From Sphingobium yanoikuyae (GTDB lineage Bacteria > Pseudomonadota > Alphaproteobacteria > Sphingomonadales > Sphingomonadaceae), in the NCBI RefSeq assembly GCF_034424525.1, contig NZ_CP139979.1, forward strand, positions 2,065,501 to 2,129,500: a DNA stretch of 64,000 nucleotides, read 5' to 3'. A model generated the notes under the pieces. It ran no database searches, was not told the DNA's origin, and saw nothing but the letters and a program-made list of their open reading frames with translations. A program made the translations under genes and the position numbers. Below, one piece after another: positions 34,952 to 43,665 of this stretch. How positions within the stretch are numbered: position 1 is the stretch's first letter; each line of letters opens with the position of its first letter.

Positions 34952-36103
34952 GTGGAATTATCTGACACACCCAACGTTGCAATATACAGAAGAGGCTTCC
35001 TTCCTCTTTCTGAAACCTTCATATCAGACCACATACAGGGCCTTAATAGATATAATCCGATCATAATAACTGAAAATATACTGAACGGATACTCTATTAA
35101 CGGCCACACTCCCCATCTGTTGCATCGTGCTCAGGCGGGTAAATATGAAAAAGTCTATAATCGGCTGACCGGCCGATATCGCCATGTCGGCGATGTCCTG
35201 TCGGCTTCCTCGACGCGATTGATCCATGCGCATTTCCTGCAGGATGGGGCGAACATCCTGTCCCTTGCCGCGCGACGGAACATACCGCTGGTGGTCACCG
35301 CCCATGGCTATGATGCAACGGTGACGGCGCGCGAACATGCGCGCCGCACCGAAGGACTTTGGTATCTGATGCTCAAGCCCTTCCTTCTGCGTTACGCCCA
35401 TGGCATCATCTGCGTATCCCAGTGGATCAAGCAGTGCCTGCTCGACGCAGGTTATCCCGACCACAAGCTGCGCGTCATTCCGCTGGGTATCGACACGTCC
35501 AGCCTGCCGCCGCCACCCGCCGCCCATGGCCGCCGGGGCGCCCTCTTCGTCGGCCGTCTGGTCGAAAAGAAGGGGGTCAATTTCCTGCTCGACGCCTGGG
35601 CGAAACTGCCAGAACGCGTCCGAAGCGAACCGCTCACCATTATCGGCGACGGCCCCCTGATGCCCGCCCTGGTCGCCCAGGCCCACCGGCTTGGCATCCA
35701 GCCGCATTTCCTGGGCGCACGATCTCGCGCGGAGGTCTTCGCGGCCATGGCCCGTCACCGCATCTTCGCGATGCCGAGCGTGCGCGCGTCAAACGGCGAT
35801 TCCGAGGGGCTTCCTATCGTGCTGATGGAAGCGCAGGCGATGGGCATGGCGGTAATCGCGTTTGACGATGGCCCGATGCGCGAAGCGATCAAACCCGGCA
35901 TGACCGGGCTGCTCGCACGATCGCGCAACAGCCACGACTTTGCCGACCATTTGCAAACGCTTCTGGGCGCGCCGGACCTGTGCGGCGATTTTGGCCGAGC
36001 CGGCCGGTCCCATGTGGCCGCCAAGTTCGACCTCCGCAACCGCGTAGCCGCCCTGGAAGATTATTATGACGAGATTCTTGCCAGCACGGAGGCCCGTTCA
36101 TGA
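34919..36103 (+). CDS. Glycosyltransferase family 4 with compositionally foreign 5' end
   Basis: A 394-residue (or 383-residue) GT-B enzyme: PNVAIYRRGFLPLSETFI, IHAHFLQDGANIL, VVTAHGYDATV, FVGRLVEKKGVNFLLDAW, and NGDSEGLPIVLMEAQAMG as the E-x7-E region. GumH/AmsK-like retaining transferase. The ATG at 34919 has no clear ribosome site; a GTG at 34952 is preceded by GAGG. Codons 1 to about 75 are AT-rich and use AGA and ATA repeatedly (AGA AGA for Arg-Arg; ATAATA for Ile-Ile), while the rest is GC-rich with CGC/ATC. The join near 35110-35160 suggests recombination within the gene. Confidence 0.9.
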   Translation: MKPQRIEEFHLVELSDTPNVAIYRRGFLPLSETFISDHIQGLNRYNPIIITENILNGYSINGHTPHLLHRAQAGKYEKVYNRLTGRYRHVGDVLSASSTRLIHAHFLQDGANILSLAARRNIPLVVTAHGYDATVTAREHARRTEGLWYLMLKPFLLRYAHGIICVSQWIKQCLLDAGYPDHKLRVIPLGIDTSSLPPPPAAHGRRGALFVGRLVEKKGVNFLLDAWAKLPERVRSEPLTIIGDGPLMPALVAQAHRLGIQPHFLGARSRAEVFAAMARHRIFAMPSVRASNGDSEGLPIVLMEAQAMGMAVIAFDDGPMREAIKPGMTGLLARSRNSHDFADHLQTLLGAPDLCGDFGRAGRSHVAAKFDLRNRVAALEDYYDEILASTEARS

Positions 36104-37224
36104 TCGGACAATCCGCCGCAAAGCCACAGCCGGTTCACGCCGAAGGACACCGCGTCCTCATCATCTCGCGCCATGACTATCGGACCCGGCGCCGCGCGAG
36201 CGTGCATTTCGTGGCGCGCCATATGGCGCAACAGGGCCATCAGGTGACCTTCATGTCGATCGGCTACAGCTGGCTGTCGCGCCTGCGTGGCGACAGCCGG
36301 GCCGATCTGTTTGATCGCGCCAATGCCTGGGAACAGGTGGATGGGCTGCAAGCCTATCTGTGGCGCAGCGCATGGCATCCGGTGAAGTTGCCGGTCTCGG
36401 GCAAGGTGGAATCCTGGCTTTACAGCAAATGGGCCAGAAACCGCTGCACCGCGCTGGACGAAGCGGCAGGCGCGGCGGACATCATCATCGTCGAATCCGG
36501 CATTGCGCCGGTATTGCTGAAGCGCATCCGAGCCGTCGCACCCTCGGCGCGGATCGTCTATCGGGCCACGGATCTTCTATCCACCGCCGGCGTGCCTGAA
36601 TGCATTGAAGACATGCTTTGGCAATCGGAGGCCGATATCGACCTGATCGTGGTCGTCGCCCGCTCCATGCTCCCGCATTTCGAGGCCTTCAGCTGCCCCA
36701 AATTATTCATTCCGCATGGCGTCGACACTGCTTTGCTTAATCAGGCAACAGACAATCCCTATGCGACCAAGCGCAACGCGGTCACGGTCGGATCGATGCT
36801 GTTCGATGCCGGGGCGATCCGCACCCTCGCGCTGGCACGCCCGGAATTCACCTTCCACACCATCGGATCGCCCAAGAGCGTCTTTCCGACCAATGTGATC
36901 CAGCATGACGAGATGCCTTTTGCGCAAACGCTCCCCTATCTCCAGCATGCCGATGTCGGGATCGCGGCCTATCAGCGCGCGGCTGCCGCCGCCTATCTCG
37001 CCGATTCCAGCCTCAAACTCCTGCAATATAAGGCAATCGGCCTGCCCGCCGTTTGCCCCGATTTCGCCGTTGGCGACCATGCCCTGCGCTTTGGCTACCG
37101 GCCTGATCATCCGCAGGAGATCGTCGAGGCTTTTGATCAGGCGCTGAACGCTGGCCGCAGCCCGGTGGCGAGCAAGGATTGGAGCGACGTGGCCGCCAGG
37201 CTCGTCGAGGCTTCTCTTGGCTGA
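36100..37224 (+). CDS. gumK: GumK-like glucuronosyltransferase (GT70)
   Basis: A 374-residue GT-B enzyme closely resembling xanthan GumK, which transfers GlcA from UDP-GlcA to the lipid-linked trisaccharide. Matching blocks include ISRHDYRTRRRASVHFV at the N-terminus (catalytic Asp region), GYSWLSRLRGDSR, IIVESGIAPVLLKRI, RIVYRATDLLST, FIPHGVDTALL, AVTVGSMLFD and YLADSSLKLLQYKAIGLPAVCP followed by FGYRP. It overlaps the upstream GT4 by 4 bp. Its presence predicts glucuronic acid in the polymer side chain, linked as in xanthan or acetan-type EPS; the acceptor may differ. Confidence 0.88.
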   Translation: MIGQSAAKPQPVHAEGHRVLIISRHDYRTRRRASVHFVARHMAQQGHQVTFMSIGYSWLSRLRGDSRADLFDRANAWEQVDGLQAYLWRSAWHPVKLPVSGKVESWLYSKWARNRCTALDEAAGAADIIIVESGIAPVLLKRIRAVAPSARIVYRATDLLSTAGVPECIEDMLWQSEADIDLIVVVARSMLPHFEAFSCPKLFIPHGVDTALLNQATDNPYATKRNAVTVGSMLFDAGAIRTLALARPEFTFHTIGSPKSVFPTNVIQHDEMPFAQTLPYLQHADVGIAAYQRAAAAAYLADSSLKLLQYKAIGLPAVCPDFAVGDHALRFGYRPDHPQEIVEAFDQALNAGRSPVASKDWSDVAARLVEASLG

Positions 37225-38488
37225 GATTGCCCTTTCTCCGCCGGCTCGCGCGCGGCGCGACGCGGTGCATCGACGCAGCCTGATCCATGACAGGCTCGTC
37301 AACTATGTCGCCGCCGGACTGCTGGTCGCCACGGTACTCTTCAATCCGGCCTTGGCCTGGGTCAACGCGCATCTGTTCCCGATGACAGCCGGAATCGTGT
37401 CCGCCGCGCAGGCGGGCATAGTTCTGACCGCCCTGCTCGTTGGGATCACACAACCGGTCCAATATAGTTTCCGGTGGCTTGCGCTGACCTGGATCATGGT
37501 CGTTTCGGCGCTGCTGACGAGCGCGATCAAGGGATATTTCGAACCCAAGATCCTGGGCGACATATTGTTGATCCCCGCCTTCATCCTGCTTGGAACCCGC
37601 ATTGAAGGCGCGTTGCTGCGTCAGACAATGTTGTCGTTGCAATTGCTGATCATGTTGGTGGGCCTGTGGGAACTGGCGAGCCCTGGCGGCTTTGGTTCGA
37701 CCTTTCGCGTGATCGACTATTATGTGCAGACCCGTGGCTATGACGCAGATGCCTTCTGGGCTGGCGGCGACCTGTTTCTCAGTTCGGAACGTCCCGGCGG
37801 CCGCATGCTGCTCGACGGCCTTGGCCTGCATCGCGGATCATCGCTGTTTCTGGAGCCGGTATCGCTCGGCAACTGGGCGATCGTCGGCACCATCTTCACG
37901 GCAGCCATGTGGCGGTCTCTGTCGAACGGTGCGCGACTATTCATGCTGGTTTCGACGGCGGTGCTGCTGGTCACGTGCGATGGCAGGCTTGCGCTCAGCG
38001 TGATCCTGCTCTTCTGCCTCTATCTGCCGATCAGCGCCTATGTTCCGGATCAATGGAGCGTCGCCTATCTGCCGTTGCTGCTTCTCGCATTGGTCGGGGG
38101 CGAAGCGCTGGGAATTTTGGCGGAGCATCAAGACAATCTTCCCGGACGGCTCAGCGTCGGGCTCGATGCGCTGCGATCGATGGACCTTGACCAGTTGTTG
38201 GGCATCCGCGCGGATCGGGTCCGGTTCGATGACGCCGGCTGGGCCGATTTCGTCCAGGCCCAATCCGTGGTGATCGCGATCGGGCTCTGGTTGGCACTCG
38301 CCTGCAGCAGCTTCGGCCGCGATCCCGGCAACCGGATGGCAAAGCATGGCATTATGCTCTTCCTCGCACTCTGCCTGCCCATCAGCAATTCACTGCTGTC
38401 AATCAAGACAGCCGCTCTGATGTGGGTCGTCTACGGCTTCTGTTATGCCCGCGGACGCCTGACGCGCATGGAAGGAAACGCCGCATGA
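37217..38488 (+). CDS. EPS polymerase (Wzy/GumE-like)
   Basis: A 423-residue integral membrane protein with about 11-12 hydrophobic helices and a longer periplasmic loop (about residues 165-215) containing RGYDADAFWAGGDLFLSSERPGGR and LHRGSSLFLEPVSLGNW, consistent with a Wzy-type polymerase joining repeat units at the periplasmic face. Sequence is poorly conserved in this family, so the call rests on topology and position. It starts at a TTG (37217) preceded by GAGG and overlaps gumK by 8 bp, then overlaps the acyltransferase by 4 bp. Confidence 0.78.
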   Translation: MAEIALSPPARARRDAVHRRSLIHDRLVNYVAAGLLVATVLFNPALAWVNAHLFPMTAGIVSAAQAGIVLTALLVGITQPVQYSFRWLALTWIMVVSALLTSAIKGYFEPKILGDILLIPAFILLGTRIEGALLRQTMLSLQLLIMLVGLWELASPGGFGSTFRVIDYYVQTRGYDADAFWAGGDLFLSSERPGGRMLLDGLGLHRGSSLFLEPVSLGNWAIVGTIFTAAMWRSLSNGARLFMLVSTAVLLVTCDGRLALSVILLFCLYLPISAYVPDQWSVAYLPLLLLALVGGEALGILAEHQDNLPGRLSVGLDALRSMDLDQLLGIRADRVRFDDAGWADFVQAQSVVIAIGLWLALACSSFGRDPGNRMAKHGIMLFLALCLPISNSLLSIKTAALMWVVYGFCYARGRLTRMEGNAA

Positions 38489-39582
38489 GCCCTGGCCGTC
38501 ATATACCGGCGCTCGACGGCATCAGAGGCTTTGCTGCCCTGCTCGTCGTATTCTGCCACTTCCGCACGTTCGGCTATCCCGAACTTCTGCATCCGCGCGC
38601 CGGCGATTATGGCGTCCTGCTGTTCTTCACGCTCAGCGGCTTTCTCATGGGCCATCTCTACCTCCCCAGAACGCCCGACCGAGATGCGTTGGCATCCTAC
38701 GCTGCGGCGCGCATAGCCCGCATCGTGCCGCTCTACGCCTGTGTCTCGCTGCTATCCTTCCTCATCTATCGCTTCGTCTACGCCGATTTCATCTATCCGA
38801 TCGGACTGATCGAACTGGTCCGGCAGGGAACATTCACCAGTACCGTATCGGTCTTCTGGTCGATCGGGCCGGAGTTCCAATTCTACTTTCTCTTCCCGGC
38901 GATCTGGGCGGCAACCTATGCGAACCAACCGCTACGCGGCTGGCTATACTTGGCGATCGGGGTAATTATCGCGATCTGCTATGTAACAAGCCCGTGGTTG
39001 CCTGGCATTTTTGCCTTAGCAAAGATGCATATCTTCATGACCGGCATTATCTGCGCCGTCCTGGTCCGAAAGGTTCCCGAAGCGCGCATGGTACGGTTAT
39101 TCGCGCCGCTACTCCTATTCACCGGCTTGTTCTTCTGGATGCTTATTGCCCCCCCCCTTTCGGCACGGGCGTGGATATTCCCACCGGTGACGGACGATCC
39201 CAAGCATATTATCTATTATGCCGATCCATTGAAGATTGCGGCCTGCGCGCTGGTGATCATAGGCGCGACCATTCGTCACCCGCTGAACAATATCCTATGG
39301 GGAAACAAGCTCATGCGCCGGCTCGGTGCCTATAGCTTTTCGCTATATCTTCTCCATATGCCAGTCCTGCAGCTTGTCCGCCTGGCTGGCGCAAGGTTGC
39401 ACCTAAACATGCCGGAACAGATACTCTGCGCGATCATCTTGTCTCTCGCCGTCGCCGGTCTGTCCCATGAACTGTTTGAACGCCCCGTCGGCAACTGGAG
39501 CAGGCGCAAGCTGAGCGACGTCTTTAACGGACGAAACCGGCGACAGCTCATGCCCCAAGCGGCAGAGAGCCGCTCGTCCTGA
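38485..39582 (+). CDS. Acyltransferase family 3 (OafA/GumF-like) O-acyltransferase
   Basis: A 365-residue membrane protein with about 10 helices. The N-terminal PALDGIRGFAALLVVFCHF motif with the conserved His at its end is the acyltransferase-3 signature. Further along, LLFFTLSGFLMGHLYL and FWSIGPEFQFYFLFPAIW match the family. GumF and GumG of xanthan are of this type and acetylate mannose residues, so this enzyme probably adds acetyl or another acyl group to the EPS. Last gene of the rightward operon; start at the ATGA overlap with the polymerase. Confidence 0.88.
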   Translation: MSPGRHIPALDGIRGFAALLVVFCHFRTFGYPELLHPRAGDYGVLLFFTLSGFLMGHLYLPRTPDRDALASYAAARIARIVPLYACVSLLSFLIYRFVYADFIYPIGLIELVRQGTFTSTVSVFWSIGPEFQFYFLFPAIWAATYANQPLRGWLYLAIGVIIAICYVTSPWLPGIFALAKMHIFMTGIICAVLVRKVPEARMVRLFAPLLLFTGLFFWMLIAPPLSARAWIFPPVTDDPKHIIYYADPLKIAACALVIIGATIRHPLNNILWGNKLMRRLGAYSFSLYLLHMPVLQLVRLAGARLHLNMPEQILCAIILSLAVAGLSHELFERPVGNWSRRKLSDVFNGRNRRQLMPQAAESRSS

Positions 39583-39737
39583 TCGGTAAAAATCCCACAG
39601 GTTTCGGACGAACGCGAACTGCCCTTGTGCAGACCATTCACGACGCCGGCTTATACCGGGGTGCCGGCCTTCATAGCGAAGCTATCTGGGCAGCGGCCTC
39701 ATAAATGTCTGAAGGGCGCGACAATGCGCCCCTGCCA

Positions 39738-39952
39738 TGAGTTCCCCACCACCTGCTACAACCGTTTCATGCGAAGGCGGGAGCGTGGGACCGACTAATG
39801 GATGCCATCAGCGCCGCCCATGCCGGTGACATCCAGATGATCGACAACAGCTCGCGGTCAACTTCCTCACCATGATGCAACTCGCCTCTATCCGGCTGTA
39901 CGGCGACCTTATGAAACTACGACCCAATCTGAAAACCGCCGCCGATCGCTAA
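39738..39952 (+). pseudogene. IS5-family transposase remnant with internal deletion
   Basis: Frames on the plus strand encode FPTTCYNRFMR and AWDRLMDAISAAHAGDIQMID, a central IS5/IS427-type transposase segment, and then a C-terminal piece NFLTMMQLASIRLYGDL ending at TAA 39950-39952. The middle DDE portion between them is missing and the frames do not join. The rest of the 405-bp gap (39583-39737) has no recognisable gene. It marks the right-hand border of the EPS locus. A GC hairpin (CGCCGCC/GGCGGCG, 39937-39962) overlaps its end. Confidence 0.7.
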
Positions 39953-39987
39953 ACCGGCGGCGATGTGTGTCGATAAATGACCCGCGC

Positions 39988-40500
39988 TTACTCGCAATAG
40001 ACGTTGCCGCGATCGATCTCACGGCCCAGCGCGCCGCCGACGCCTGCGCCCAGGATCGTGCTCAGCACGCCGGAATCGCCGTCACCCAGCGCATTGCCTA
40101 GGAGGCCGCCGACGGCGGCGCCGACAATCAGGCCGGTCGATCCATCATTGCGACGGCAATAATATCGCCCGTTACCACCGCGATAGATGCGCGTGTTCCG
40201 GTCGATGCGATAGCGGTCGCGCGACGAACCCGGGCGATAATGCTGGTCAGGATAATATTTGCCGCCGTGAGAGGCGGAATGGGACGGCTTGCCCGGTGCC
40301 GGCGGGCGTCCATTATTATGGGATGGCTTGCCGTGGGATGCGCCAGGGCCCGGCCCGCTATTATGGCCCGGCGGTCGGTTGCCCGGACCGTTGCCATTAT
40401 TGTGCGAAGGCTTGTTCTGCCCATGGCCGGGCGGCTGGGCCGTTGCCGCAATCGGGGCCGCGATCACAGCCAAGGCCAATACCATCGCAAATTTCCTCAT
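39988..40500 (-). CDS. Secreted glycine-zipper protein, Pro/His/Asn-rich
   Basis: About 170 residues. Signal peptide (MRKFAMVLALAVIAAPIAATA), then a low-complexity region rich in Gly, Pro, His, Asn and Ser with repeated GKPSHNNG-like units. A short YYPDQHYRPGSSRDRYRIDRN segment follows, then a glycine-zipper (GLIVGAAVGGLLGNALG, GAGVGGALGREID) of the 2TM type near the C-terminus. Glycine-zipper proteins associate with the outer membrane; function unknown. The frame opens earlier (40548), but the ATG at 40500 precedes the signal peptide directly. Confidence 0.75.
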   Translation of the reverse strand: MRKFAMVLALAVIAAPIAATAQPPGHGQNKPSHNNGNGPGNRPPGHNSGPGPGASHGKPSHNNGRPPAPGKPSHSASHGGKYYPDQHYRPGSSRDRYRIDRNTRIYRGGNGRYYCRRNDGSTGLIVGAAVGGLLGNALGDGDSGVLSTILGAGVGGALGREIDRGNVYCE

Positions 40501-40602
40501 GCCTTTCTCCTTCCGCCGGAACATCCGGTCCGCATCGCACAGGCGCAATGCGCAACGGCCTGTCAGCGCAAGAGTTCCCCATTTTCATTGCAGGACCAAA
40601 AC

Positions 40603-40633
40603 AAAAAAAGGGCGCTGCCATCGGCAACGCCCT
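40603..40633 (-). terminator. Rho-independent terminator of secA
   Basis: Leftward, a near-perfect 12-bp stem (AAGGGCGTTGCC / GGCAGCGCCCTT) with a 3-nt loop is followed by seven T residues. It lies 28 bp past the secA stop codon. Confidence 0.88.
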
Positions 40634-40660
40634 TCCCTGTTTCTCGCCTGTGGTCGCGCC

Positions 40661-43393
40661 TCAGCTCAGCGCACCATGGCAATGCTTGTATTTCTGACCC
40701 GAACCGCAGGGGCAAAGCGCGTTGCGGCTGATGTCGAGATTGGCGAACTCGCCCGGCGCGACATTGTCCACCGGCGCGCGCGGAATGGTGGTGGTGATGC
40801 CCGCCAGCTGGCTGCCATCGATATCCGCGCTGTTATCCTCGCCCGAGAAGGGGTCGATATGGGTGGTGATGAAGTCCGGCAGCACCGGCAGGTCGAACTG
40901 CGGCTGCGGCGCTTCCATACGGAACTGCACCCGCGCGATCGAGCTGGTCACGTCCTCGCGGATATTCTCGAGCATGCGCTCGAACAGGGCGAAGGCTTCC
41001 TGCTTATATTCGTTGATCGGCGTCTTCTGCGCATAGGCGCGCAGATGCACCACCTGGCGCAGCGCGTCGAGCGTCGAGAGATGCTCCTTCCAGTGATGGT
41101 CGAGGCTCTGGAGCATGATGCTCTTCTCGATCATGTGCCAGTCGGCCGCTTCGACTTCCTGCGTCTTCTCGGCAATGGCCGCGTCGGCCAGACCGGCAAG
41201 CCGCTCCTCGATCATTTCCGGATCGACGGCGTCCTCGGCCAGCCAGGCGTCGAAATCAGGCTCCAGACCCAGCACTTCGGCGGTGCGCAGCTTCAGCCGC
41301 TCCATATCCCATTGTTCGGGATAGGTGCCCGGCGGGCAGGATGCGCCGACCAGGTCATTGACCGTTTCATGGCGCATGTCGGTGACGACATCGTCCACCG
41401 TTTCGGCGTCCATGATGTCGCTGCGCTGCTCGTAGATCACCTTGCGCTGGTCATTCATGACATCGTCATATTCGACGACCTGCTTGCGGATGTCGTAGTT
41501 GCGGGCCTCGACCTTGCGCTGGGCGGTCTCGATCGCCTTGCTCAGCCACTTGGACGGGGGCAGTGCCTCGCCATCCTCCAGGTTGGAACGGATCATCTTG
41601 GCGAACATCGTGTCCGGGCCGAAGATGCGCATCAGGTCATCGTCGAGGCTGAGGTAGAAGCGCGACAGGCCGGGGTCTCCCTGACGGCCCGAACGGCCAC
41701 GCAGCTGATTGTCGATACGGCGGCTTTCGTGCCGCTCGGTCGCCAGAACGAACAGGCCGCCGGCGGCCAGCACTTCCTGCTTCTCCGCCTCGATCTCGAC
41801 CTCGATGCGGGCGACCGCTGCGTCGCGCTCCGGGCCTTCCGGCATATCACGCAGCTCGTCCTCGACGCGCATCTCCAGATTGCCGCCCAGCTTGATGTCG
41901 GTGCCGCGGCCAGCCATGTTGGTGGCGATCGTCACTGCGCCCTTGCGGCCTGCCTGGGCCACGATATGGGCTTCGCTCTCGTGGAAGCGCGCGTTCAGGA
42001 CCGCATGCTTGACGCCTTCCTGATTGAGGAATTCCGACAGCATTTCCGACTTTTCGATCGACACGGTGCCGACCAGCACCGGCTGACCCTTTTCGGCATG
42101 TTCCTTGATGGTGCGCGCGATGCCCCGGAACTTGTCTTCCAGATTCTTGTAGAACGTGTCTTCTTCGTCGACGCGCTGCACCGGCCGATTGGTCGGGATG
42201 GTGACGACGTTCATTTTGTAGATTTCGTAGAATTCGGTCGCCTCGGTCGATGCGGTGCCGGTCATGCCCGAAATCTTGGGGTACATGCGGAAATAATTCT
42301 GGAAGGTGATCGACGCCAGCGTCTGGTTTTCCGGCTCGATCTGGACGCCTTCCTTGGCTTCCACCGCCTGGTGCAGACCGTCCGACCAGCGGCGGCCATC
42401 CATCATGCGGCCGGTGAATTCGTCAATGATGACGACCTTGCCGTCCTTGACGATATAATCGATGTCGCGGCGGAACATCACCACCGCGCGCAGCGCCTGG
42501 TTGACGTGATGGACGACCTGCGTGTTCTCGAAATCGTAGAGATTATTGCCCTGGAGCAGGCCGGCGGCCTCCAGCAGGCGCTCGATCTTCTCGGTGCCGT
42601 CTTCGGTCAGCGTAATCGTGCGCTGCTTCTCGTCCTTCTCATAATCCTCCTCGACCAGCTGCTTCACGATCGCGTCGACCGCGACATACAGCTCCGACTT
42701 GTCGTCGGTCGGACCGGAAATGATCAGCGGCGTGCGCGCTTCGTCGATCAGGATCGAATCGACTTCGTCGACGATCGCATGGTTGAACGGGCGCTGGACC
42801 ATCGCACCGCGATCGAACTTCATGTTATCGCGCAGATAATCGAAGCCGAGTTCATTGTTGGTCGCATAGGTGATGTCGGCATTATAGGCCTCGCGGCGCT
42901 GGTCTTCCGACAGGTTGGGCACGATCACACCGGTGGTGAGGCCCAGGAAGCGATAGACCTGACCCATCCATTCGCAGTCACGGCTGGCCAGATAGTCGTT
43001 CACGGTGACGACATGGACGCCCTTGCCCTCAAGCGCGTTCAGATAGGTGGCGAGCGTCGCCACCAGCGTCTTGCCCTCACCGGTGCGCATTTCGGCGATC
43101 TCGCCGCGATGCAGGACGATGCCACCGATCATCTGGACGTCGAAGTGACGCATGCCGAGCACGCGGACCGAGGCTTCACGAACGGTCGCAAAGGCTTCGG
43201 GCAGCAGGCCGTCCAGCGTTTCGCCATTGGCCAGGCGCTCACGGAAGCGCGCCGTCTGGTTCACCAGTTCATCATCGCTCATCGCCTGGATCGTCGGTTC
43301 GAAGGCGGCGATCTGGTCGATGACCTTGCCCAGCGATTTCACATAACGTTCGTTGGACGATCCGAAGATAGACTTGGCGAGTGCGCCGAACAT
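40661..43393 (-). CDS. secA: Preprotein translocase ATPase SecA
   Basis: A 910-residue motor that drives Sec-dependent export through SecYEG. DEAD motor NBD1 with [20 protein letters not shown] (Walker A) and [20 protein letters not shown] (Walker B region), the preprotein crosslinking domain, NBD2 with [13 protein letters not shown] and [10 protein letters not shown], and a C-terminal zinc-binding SEC-C tail [14 protein letters not shown] that contacts SecB. The open frame continues 30 codons upstream, but the ATG at 43393 gives the standard [11 protein letters not shown] start. A good promoter lies upstream and a terminator downstream, so it is monocistronic. Confidence 0.97.
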   Translation of the reverse strand: MFGALAKSIFGSSNERYVKSLGKVIDQIAAFEPTIQAMSDDELVNQTARFRERLANGETLDGLLPEAFATVREASVRVLGMRHFDVQMIGGIVLHRGEIAEMRTGEGKTLVATLATYLNALEGKGVHVVTVNDYLASRDCEWMGQVYRFLGLTTGVIVPNLSEDQRREAYNADITYATNNELGFDYLRDNMKFDRGAMVQRPFNHAIVDEVDSILIDEARTPLIISGPTDDKSELYVAVDAIVKQLVEEDYEKDEKQRTITLTEDGTEKIERLLEAAGLLQGNNLYDFENTQVVHHVNQALRAVVMFRRDIDYIVKDGKVVIIDEFTGRMMDGRRWSDGLHQAVEAKEGVQIEPENQTLASITFQNYFRMYPKISGMTGTASTEATEFYEIYKMNVVTIPTNRPVQRVDEEDTFYKNLEDKFRGIARTIKEHAEKGQPVLVGTVSIEKSEMLSEFLNQEGVKHAVLNARFHESEAHIVAQAGRKGAVTIATNMAGRGTDIKLGGNLEMRVEDELRDMPEGPERDAAVARIEVEIEAEKQEVLAAGGLFVLATERHESRRIDNQLRGRSGRQGDPGLSRFYLSLDDDLMRIFGPDTMFAKMIRSNLEDGEALPPSKWLSKAIETAQRKVEARNYDIRKQVVEYDDVMNDQRKVIYEQRSDIMDAETVDDVVTDMRHETVNDLVGASCPPGTYPEQWDMERLKLRTAEVLGLEPDFDAWLAEDAVDPEMIEERLAGLADAAIAEKTQEVEAADWHMIEKSIMLQSLDHHWKEHLSTLDALRQVVHLRAYAQKTPINEYKQEAFALFERMLENIREDVTSSIARVQFRMEAPQPQFDLPVLPDFITTHIDPFSGEDNSADIDGSQLAGITTTIPRAPVDNVAPGEFANLDISRNALCPCGSGQKYKHCHGALS

Positions 43394-43454
43394 GCAAATT
43401 CCTGACAATGAGGGGGCCATGGGTCCAACGGACACATGGGCAGATATGCGCCGC

Positions 43455-43483
43455 GATTTAGGCACGGCACAGCCGATAGTCAA
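43455..43483 (-). promoter_or_regulatory. Candidate sigma70-type promoter of secA
   Basis: Leftward, TTGACT (43483-43478) and TAAATC (43460-43455) are separated by exactly 17 bp, about 60 bp upstream of the secA start codon. Matches are 5/6 for the -35 and 4/6 for the -10. No rival signal is as good in the 272-bp gap between secA and the membrane glycosyltransferase. Confidence 0.55.
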
Positions 43484-43665
43484 TCAATGCGACGGACTGT
43501 CGCACGGCTGTAACGGCTTTGCCCGATGCGGTTTTGCCGCAGCCGCGCCGTCCTGCCGTCGTGCAGGCGCGACGCGCCGCCGAAAATATTTTGCGTTTGG
43601 GCGCACGCCGCCGCAAGAGCGCCACGACAACAAGGGTCGCAAACAGGGTGTATCGTTCCATTTCC

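Noticed and set aside
40289..43405. 1038-codon open frame on the plus strand opposite secA
   Set aside because: It is antisense to an unmistakable SecA. The translation is rich in His/Arg/Ala/Asp with no domain, as expected from high-GC codon bias.
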